64,000 nucleotides of DNA from Bacteroidia bacterium. Its GTDB lineage: Bacteria; Bacteroidota; Bacteroidia; Bacteroidales; Paludibacteraceae. This document shows positions 59,211 through 64,000 of the stretch, piece by piece (the first letter of the stretch is position 1; the number at the start of each line of letters is the position of its first letter). Location: positions 1-64,000 of the forward strand of contig SAAO01000013.1 in NCBI GenBank assembly GCA_009929375.1. The letters are read 5' to 3'. The notes beneath the pieces are model-generated. The model had not been told where the DNA came from. It did not search any database and saw nothing but the letters and a program-made list of their open reading frames with translations. The translations under genes and the position numbers were made by a program.

Positions 59211-60701
59211 TTATTGAGATTTTTGTTTTCTGAACAGCGATTTTGACTTTGTATAAAGCTGTTCAAGCAATTGTTTTGCTTGCTGTAAAAGTTTCATGTA
59301 TTCTTCTTTATTGAAAAGTGTGGCATCGACAGCCGCTTTATAAGTCAGAAAAATACCAATTGGTAATAATACAGAAGAACTCAGCCACATACCTTCAGCA
59401 GCAGTCCAAAGGCCTTCACGGGCCATTTTGTAGCCGGTGTTGTCTATTATATAATAAATAATAAACATAATAACCGAAATTACCACAGGTGTTCCCAATC
59501 CACCTTTACGAATAATTGCTCCCAGAGGTGCTCCGATAAAGAAGAAAATCAGACAGGCAAATGAAAGTGTGAATTTTCGGTGCCATTCTATTTCATGACG
59601 GCTTACGTAGCGTTGAGGCTCGTTGAGCATTATTTTATTGTATTCGATCTGACTTTTCAGATCGTTGGCTCTTGAAATACTTTGCGAAACTGCCAGAGTC
59701 ATTTTTGTTTTATCCTGTTTCAAAAACAACGAATCGGGATTATAGTTCTCGAGTTGAATATTTTCCGATACTTCCAATGAGCGTCCCCAACCCGATTCGC
59801 GGCCAAAATAACGTCTTTCAACCATTTCGTTTTGCTGATCTTTCACTCTTACCTTAACAATTTCATTTACCGAATCAATTGATTGTGTGAGCTGGTCAAT
59901 ATTTTTACTTACATGCTGATCTTCAAGTATTGATTCGTCGAGGCGGGTGAAGTCGGAATCGAAATCGAGCAATATTTCTTTCATGCTGAACGATTCACGG
60001 CGATAGGGGATACTGGCAGAATTTGAGTTTATACTCTGATTTTTAAGATTTTCGAAACTTTCGCCATCATATAGCGTAAGCAACAAATATTTTTTGTCCT
60101 CACTCAACGAAATGCGTCCCGAATCGGCGACCATTACTGTGGCACTGTTGAATCCTTCTGAAAAATCGTAAATCATCAGATGTTTTAGTAAGCCTTCTTC
60201 CTTTTCGCGTACATAAAGGTTTAACCCGTTGATGCCTGAATAAAATTCGCCGGAAGGAATGTCGAGCTCAGGAGATTTTTGGCGGAGCGAGAAAATAAGT
60301 GTCCAGAGTTTGGTTTGCGAAACCGGTAAAACGTGGTTCGAGAAGTAAAATGCACCCACCGAAATCATTGCAATAAAAATAATCAGCGGACGAATGATGC
60401 GAAAAAGCGAAATGCCTGCCGATTTCATGGCGGTGAGCTCAAAATTTTCACCCATATTCCCGAAAGTCATGAGTGATGCCAGCAAAATTGCCAGTGGCAA
60501 AGCCATGGGAACCAGTGTGAAAATGGAGTAAACAAAAAATTCGGCCAACACATCAAGGCCAATTCCTTTACCAATTAATTCGGCAAAATGTTTCCACAAA
60601 AACTGCATCAACAAAATGAAGATGCAGATAAGAAACGTCATCAGAAACAGGGTAAAGAAACGTTTGAAGATGTAGATGTCGATTTTTTTCAGTAAAATCA
60701 T
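59211..60701 (-). CDS. LptF/LptG family permease
   Basis: This 496-residue inner-membrane protein belongs to the LPS-export ABC permease group (YjgP/YjgQ). TM segments lie near 12-35, 55-75, 100-120 and in a C-terminal group of three (about 385-480). A large periplasmic beta-jellyroll with low similarity sits between them (about 135-380). DIYIFKRFFTLFLMTF is the typical opening. It starts the lptFG-ribBA-SDR unit. The partner LptB ATPase is not in the window. Whether it is the F or the G subunit cannot be decided. Confidence 0.85.
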   Translation of the reverse strand: MILLKKIDIYIFKRFFTLFLMTFLICIFILLMQFLWKHFAELIGKGIGLDVLAEFFVYSIFTLVPMALPLAILLASLMTFGNMGENFELTAMKSAGISLFRIIRPLIIFIAMISVGAFYFSNHVLPVSQTKLWTLIFSLRQKSPELDIPSGEFYSGINGLNLYVREKEEGLLKHLMIYDFSEGFNSATVMVADSGRISLSEDKKYLLLTLYDGESFENLKNQSINSNSASIPYRRESFSMKEILLDFDSDFTRLDESILEDQHVSKNIDQLTQSIDSVNEIVKVRVKDQQNEMVERRYFGRESGWGRSLEVSENIQLENYNPDSLFLKQDKTKMTLAVSQSISRANDLKSQIEYNKIMLNEPQRYVSRHEIEWHRKFTLSFACLIFFFIGAPLGAIIRKGGLGTPVVISVIMFIIYYIIDNTGYKMAREGLWTAAEGMWLSSSVLLPIGIFLTYKAAVDATLFNKEEYMKLLQQAKQLLEQLYTKSKSLFRKQKSQ

Positions 60702-60800
60702 AGTTTACTTTTTTAAGTGAGACAAAATTACTTCAAAAACTTCAATAATCCACGTTCCTAATTGCGAAATATAATTAAAGTACAGGCCACTATAACGAAA

Positions 60801-60828
60801 AACGTCTGCCGAATATTCAGCAGACGTT
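60801..60828 (-). terminator. Terminator after the START-like gene
   Basis: AACGTCTGC (60801-60809) and GCAGACGTT (60820-60828) form a 9-bp stem with T on the minus strand. It separates the START-like gene from the LptF/G gene. Confidence 0.7.
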
Positions 60829-60879
60829 AAAGTGTTTTTTAGTAATGCAATAAATGCTAATCAGCTTACTGATTTTAAA

Positions 60880-61263
60880 TTACATTCCGGTTTTTCGTTT
60901 GAGTTCATCAATTTGCTTGTTCCAGAGCAGAATGGCATCATCCTTTTCAGATTCTTCAGCAAAGTCGGTTATCATTAAAATCACATCGGCTGTAAGTGGC
61001 ACAATGATTATTTGTAACTCGAAATAGTAGTCGGTACCTTCGTCTTCTTCCCACTGAAAGCGTATGAACTGATTTTGTTTGGTTTGTTGCAGAAAGGCTG
61101 TTTGTTCATATTTTTCCCAACTGAAAGTATATTCGTTTCCATTTACTGTAACTCCATCTGCAAACCATTCTGATAGTCCCAAAGGATTTCCTATCGAGTT
61201 CCACAACACAGCCGGAGAAACATTGTTGAGAAGATATTCTATTGTGTAAAGTGATTTACTCAT
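60880..61263 (-). CDS. START-like / SRPBCC-fold protein
   Basis: The 127-residue protein starts at ATG 61263 (MSKSLYTIEYLLNNVSP); the track extension is not supported. It has the START/AHSA1 helix-grip fold: YLLNNVSPAVLWNSIGNPLGLSEWFADGVTVNGNEYTFSWEKYEQ and a final long helix. This short form is typical of Bacteroidota. Such folds bind hydrophobic ligands or Hsp90-type partners, but no ligand can be inferred. No partner gene is apparent. Confidence 0.8.
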   Translation of the reverse strand: MSKSLYTIEYLLNNVSPAVLWNSIGNPLGLSEWFADGVTVNGNEYTFSWEKYEQTAFLQQTKQNQFIRFQWEEDEGTDYYFELQIIIVPLTADVILMITDFAEESEKDDAILLWNKQIDELKRKTGM

Positions 61264-61430
61264 ACGCTGATGAGGACGTTTAGTTTCAAATTGTTTGTAC
61301 TCTAATTCCGACCGCAATATAGTCAAACTATCCGAGCATTCCAAATAATACATACGAAAAATACGGTCAGGTTGCTTTGTAAATCCGGACTCTTATACAT
61401 TCAGCAAAATTGTTGAAAACTAATAGTCTT

Positions 61431-61913
61431 TTAAGGTAACAGGTTAGTTTTACTAAATGCCAGCGGAAGGAGTTCCTTCACATTTTCGAGTCGGAACAAA
61501 TGTGTTTTTCCATCGAGAAAAACGGTAATCTCTTTTTCGAAGCGATTTTCGGTTTCGATCAGTACCTGTCGGCACGATCCGCAGGGAGTGATAGGCTCCT
61601 GCACGAATTCTCCATTGCTGAAAGCTGTGATGGCAAGTGATTTAACTGCTACGTCAGGATATTGTGCATTGGCATAAAACATTGCCACACGTTCGGCACA
61701 AAGACCTGATGGATATGCGGAATTTTCCTGATTGCTGCCTGCAAAGACTTCGCCATTTTCGAGTAATACAGCAGCACCAACTGAAAATTTTGAATATGGA
61801 GCGTATGATTTTGAAACCTGTTCTCTTGCTTTTTCGATCAGTTTTGCCTCTTCGGCGCTAAGTTCGTTGTGATTTAAGACTGTAACATGCGTTTCAATAA
61901 TTTTTTTTTGCAT
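61431..61913 (-). CDS. cdd: Cytidine deaminase
   Basis: This 160-residue zinc enzyme deaminates cytidine and deoxycytidine in pyrimidine salvage. The catalytic motif CAE (Cys72, Glu74) and PCGSCRQ (Cys111, Cys114) supply the three zinc cysteines and the general acid. The length matches the homotetrameric Bacillus-type enzyme. It stands 167 bases upstream of the START-like gene on the same strand. Confidence 0.95.
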   Translation of the reverse strand: MQKKIIETHVTVLNHNELSAEEAKLIEKAREQVSKSYAPYSKFSVGAAVLLENGEVFAGSNQENSAYPSGLCAERVAMFYANAQYPDVAVKSLAITAFSNGEFVQEPITPCGSCRQVLIETENRFEKEITVFLDGKTHLFRLENVKELLPLAFSKTNLLP

Positions 61914-62011
61914 AATAGTTTTCTTTAAATTTGTTCGATAGGTATTTGGCTTAACTTTTCACAAAAATATAAAATTCCCCTGTTTAATTTAATTATTTCA
62001 GCGATTAGTTT

Positions 62012-62019
62012 TATTTTTG
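62012..62019 (+). promoter_or_regulatory. -7 box of the GH73-LysM gene
   Basis: TATTTTTG matches TAnnTTTG, 31 bases before the ATG at 62050. The -33 element is unclear. Confidence 0.5.
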
Positions 62020-62049
62020 TAGAAAAATAAGCCTAATTTCAGTATTTTT

Positions 62050-62991
62050 ATGAGATTAAGAACACAATTTCTGCTAATAATATTCAGTTTTTCGACCATA
62101 TTGTCAGCACTTTTTGCTCAGTCGAAAAGTCAGGCATACATCACTTACGTTCAGAATTACTATAAACTTGCCATGATTCAGCAAAAAGAACATGGTATTC
62201 CGGCAAGTATCACGCTGGCTCAGGGACTTCTGGAGTCGGGTGCAGGACAAAGTGAACTGGCACGAAAATCGAATAATCATTTTGGTATAAAATGTCACGA
62301 TTGGAATGGCGAAAAAACCTATCACGATGACGATGCCAAAGGAGAATGTTTCCGCAAATACGATCGTGTGCTCGATTCGTACGAAGATCATTCTGCATTT
62401 CTAAAGAACCGGAGTCGTTATGCTTTTCTTTTCGAACTGAGTCCTACCGATTATCAGGGTTGGGCGCACGGACTTAAAAAAGCCGGATATGCAACCGATC
62501 CTTCGTATGCATTCAAACTTATTTCGATCATCGAAAATTACGATTTGCATCAATATGATACACAGAAGATTGATGGAAAGTATTTTTCAGAGCGTAATCA
62601 TTCGCATTCACAGGAAGTTGATAGCCCGATTGGAAGTGTTACAGCTTATCGGGTTCATGAAATTTACAAAAATAACAGAGTAAAATTTGTGGTGGCGTTA
62701 CCGGGCGATACTTATGCTTCGCTTGCTGAAGAGCTAAATATCAGTGAAAAAAGACTGAGAAAATACAACGAAATTAATGAATTTACAGAACTTATGCCGG
62801 GAACGCAGGTGTATATTCGTTACAAAAAAAATAAAGCTGCACGTGGTTATTCACATCATGTGGTACGCTCGGGTGATTCGATGTACAGCATTGCTCAGAA
62901 TTATGGAATAAAAATTGAAAAACTTTATCATTTAAATGAAATGCCTTATCACGAAGGGGCTAAATTGGGACAGGTTTTGAAATTGAGATAA
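62050..62991 (+). CDS. Peptidoglycan glucosaminidase (GH73) with LysM domains
   Basis: The 313-residue exported protein has a signal peptide (about 1-24), a GH73 glucosaminidase domain (about 28-175) and two LysM-like domains (about 205-258 and 268-313). The catalytic Glu is in AQGLLESGAGQSELA (Glu62). NNHFGIKCHDWNGEKTYHDDDA is the family signature. LysM repeats (HHVVRSGDSMYSIAQNYGIKIEKLYHLN) bind peptidoglycan. It should hydrolyse the glycan backbone for wall turnover or separation. DUF721 follows after 2 bases, suggesting coupled expression. Confidence 0.92.
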   Translation: MRLRTQFLLIIFSFSTILSALFAQSKSQAYITYVQNYYKLAMIQQKEHGIPASITLAQGLLESGAGQSELARKSNNHFGIKCHDWNGEKTYHDDDAKGECFRKYDRVLDSYEDHSAFLKNRSRYAFLFELSPTDYQGWAHGLKKAGYATDPSYAFKLISIIENYDLHQYDTQKIDGKYFSERNHSHSQEVDSPIGSVTAYRVHEIYKNNRVKFVVALPGDTYASLAEELNISEKRLRKYNEINEFTELMPGTQVYIRYKKNKAARGYSHHVVRSGDSMYSIAQNYGIKIEKLYHLNEMPYHEGAKLGQVLKLR

Positions 62992-62993
62992 AT

Positions 62994-63284
62994 ATGAGAA
63001 AAAGAAATACGGAATTACTCAGGGATGTGATTACTCAGGTACTGAAACAGAATAAACTGGACAAACCGCTGAACGAAAAGCATATAATTGATGCATGGCC
63101 GGTTGTTCTCGGGCACAATATCAATCAGTATACTTCAGCTCTCGAAGTCCGTCAGCGTGTACTTTATGTTACTCTCACATCGTCGGTGCTTCGTCATGAT
63201 TTATTTCTATCGAAAGATCAGATAATGAACTCGCTTAATAAGCATGTAGGTGCTGAAGTGATAAAAAATATAGTATTCAAATAA
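62994..63284 (+). CDS. DUF721 protein
   Basis: The 96-residue DUF721 protein belongs to the DciA-like group. In many bacteria DciA loads the replicative helicase DnaB. The conserved core is IIDAWPVVLGHNINQYT and RVLYVTLTSSVLRHDLFLSKDQIM. Bacteroidota members are small and may not share DciA function. The ATG is 2 bases after the GH73 stop, so it is in the same operon. Confidence 0.85.
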   Translation: MRKRNTELLRDVITQVLKQNKLDKPLNEKHIIDAWPVVLGHNINQYTSALEVRQRVLYVTLTSSVLRHDLFLSKDQIMNSLNKHVGAEVIKNIVFK

Positions 63285-63316
63285 TTGTTATTGCTACTCA
63301 ACAATTCGCCGATATA

Positions 63317-63709
63317 ATGAAAATAATTGACTCAGAACTTTTGGATGGGATTTGCAAACAGGCAAAAGAAAATCCCAGATTACGAATGAATTACAACCTT
63401 CATACCGAACTTGACGAACCCGTTCAAAGGCTGTTGAATGCACTCGAACCTGGGACAGAAATCCCTGTTCATCGTCATCGTCATTCCGACGAAACCTATC
63501 TTGTTATGCGTGGAAGTTTGTTTGTAATACTTTTTGACGAAAATAAAAAATTGCTGAACAAAGTTTTGCTCGATCCGAAAGAGGGAACATATGGCGTTTC
63601 TGTTCCGGCCGGACAATGGCATTCGATAGAAGTACTCGAAAGTGATACCGTAATTTTTGAGATCAAAGAAGGGCCTTATATGGCATTGACAAGCGAAGAT
63701 ATTCTGTAA
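63317..63709 (+). CDS. WbuC-type cupin metalloprotein
   Basis: This 130-residue cupin has the WbuC signature PVHRHRHSDETYLVMRGSLFVILFDE (motif 1 with three His and a Glu) and VSVPAGQWHSIEVLE (motif 2). WbuC proteins occur in O-antigen clusters, but their function is unknown. The gene is 32 bases after DUF721 and is probably co-transcribed. It lies far from the wbp genes at 21-24 kb. Confidence 0.88.
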   Translation: MKIIDSELLDGICKQAKENPRLRMNYNLHTELDEPVQRLLNALEPGTEIPVHRHRHSDETYLVMRGSLFVILFDENKKLLNKVLLDPKEGTYGVSVPAGQWHSIEVLESDTVIFEIKEGPYMALTSEDIL

Positions 63710-63740
63710 AACATTTAAGAGTAAACTGATAGTAATAAAC

Positions 63741-63778
63741 AAAAAATGCTGATAACAAATCTGTTATCAGCATTTTTT
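63741..63778. terminator. Bidirectional terminator between wbuC-like gene and dnaJ
   Basis: A perfect 17-bp stem (63741-63757 and 63762-63778) with a 4-nt loop has T-runs on both strands. Confidence 0.93.
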
Positions 63779-63798
63779 TTGTTTGTATACGTTATTTT

Positions 63799-64000
63799 TT
63801 ATTCGAACATATTTCTGAAACGATTAAAGAAATCACGTGAAGCCGAAGAGTTTGGTTTTACGTTGTCCGATTTCGAAAGTTTCTCAAAAACTGCTTTTTC
63901 TTCACGATTCAGATTTTCGGGAATATAAACTCCCACATTGACAAGCAAATCGCCTGTTCCGTAACGGTTTACGCTTGGTAAACCTTTGCCTCTCAACCGG
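63799..64000 (-). CDS. dnaJ: Chaperone DnaJ, C-terminal part
   Basis: The 66 codons at the window edge form the C-terminus of DnaJ: the end of the second substrate-binding domain ([38 protein letters not shown]) and a short tail. The J domain and zinc region lie beyond base 64000. DnaJ works with DnaK in protein folding. The gene faces the wbuC-like gene across a terminator. Confidence 0.85.
   Translation of the reverse strand, partial: RLRGKGLPSVNRYGTGDLLVNVGVYIPENLNREEKAVFEKLSKSDNVKPNSSASRDFFNRFRNMFE

Overview
The window reads as a chromosomal segment of an anaerobic or fermentative member of the Bacteroidota, most likely order Bacteroidales (a Paludibacter-like lineage would fit, but the genus cannot be fixed from this sequence). 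The evidence is the set of phylum-typical families (HYC_CC_PP, DUF3276, DUF4251, DUF4293, long NusB, long PutA, PG_1098-like methyltransferase), lipoboxes on many secreted proteins, and -7 promoter boxes of the TAnnTTTG type. D-lactate dehydrogenase, a methylmalonyl-CoA decarboxylase/propionyl-CoA carboxylase pair, and a hybrid cluster protein of the anaerobe type point to fermentative metabolism.

Layout. 1-0.5 kb: remnant of a small Bacteroidota gene, then an orphan terminator. 0.7-8.2 kb: copper/silver-type efflux operon (HYC_CC_PP protein, HMA metallochaperone, CusA-, CusC- and CusB-like RND components), ended by a dead, truncated transposase at 8.3-8.8 kb. 9.2-12.6 kb: minus-strand genes for an rRNA/tRNA-type methyltransferase, a Crp/Fnr regulator, TrmO and a HAD phosphatase. 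13.1-14.6 kb: pentapeptide-repeat protein and a PlsC acyltransferase. 15.0-20.2 kb: a five-gene nitrosative-stress cluster (cupin, two-cluster ferredoxin, DUF438/hemerythrin/PAS, DUF1858/DUF2249, hcp), preceded by a Crp-type palindrome placed like a class II activator site. 20.2-24.6 kb: MsrB-MsrA lipoprotein, then wbpE-wbpD-wbpB for a di-N-acetylated glucuronic acid sugar nucleotide. 24.7-29.5 kb: ybbR, yajC, nusB, DUF3276, threonine aldolase, coaE. 29.6-34 kb: tpx, a HExxH lipoprotein, a GH13 enzyme, a DUF4251 lipoprotein. 34-41 kb: PutA, YgiQ, LdhA. 41-44.4 kb: three envelope proteins (unknown lipoprotein, polysaccharide deacetylase, serine hydrolase). 44.6-55 kb: panB, a PglF/WbpM-like dehydratase, a WecA-like transferase, an ABC-F protein, acyl-CoA carboxylase beta plus biotin carrier, a glycosyltransferase. 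55-64 kb: DUF349 protein, SDR, ribBA, LptF/G, START-like protein, cdd, GH73-LysM protein, DUF721, WbuC and the 3' end of dnaJ.

How the parts fit. The metal operon moves Cu(I)/Ag(I)-like ions from periplasm to outside. The Crp/Fnr protein at 10.5-11.1 kb is a plausible activator of the hcp cluster 4 kb away, which would detoxify NO or hydroxylamine. WbpB/D/E, the PglF-like dehydratase, the WecA-like transferase, the GT2 enzyme and WbuC together suggest surface polysaccharide synthesis, spread over several loci. Intergenic regions are unusually rich in short palindromes of CCCTCCC type and in 8-bp tandem repeats.

Most of the window is ordinary chromosome. I found no convincing new multi-gene system. 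The most useful leads are the putative regulator site of the hcp cluster, the palindromes in its gaps, a wobble-paired RNA hairpin in the metal operon, a repeat that supplies the C-terminus of TrmO, and an unassigned lipoprotein.
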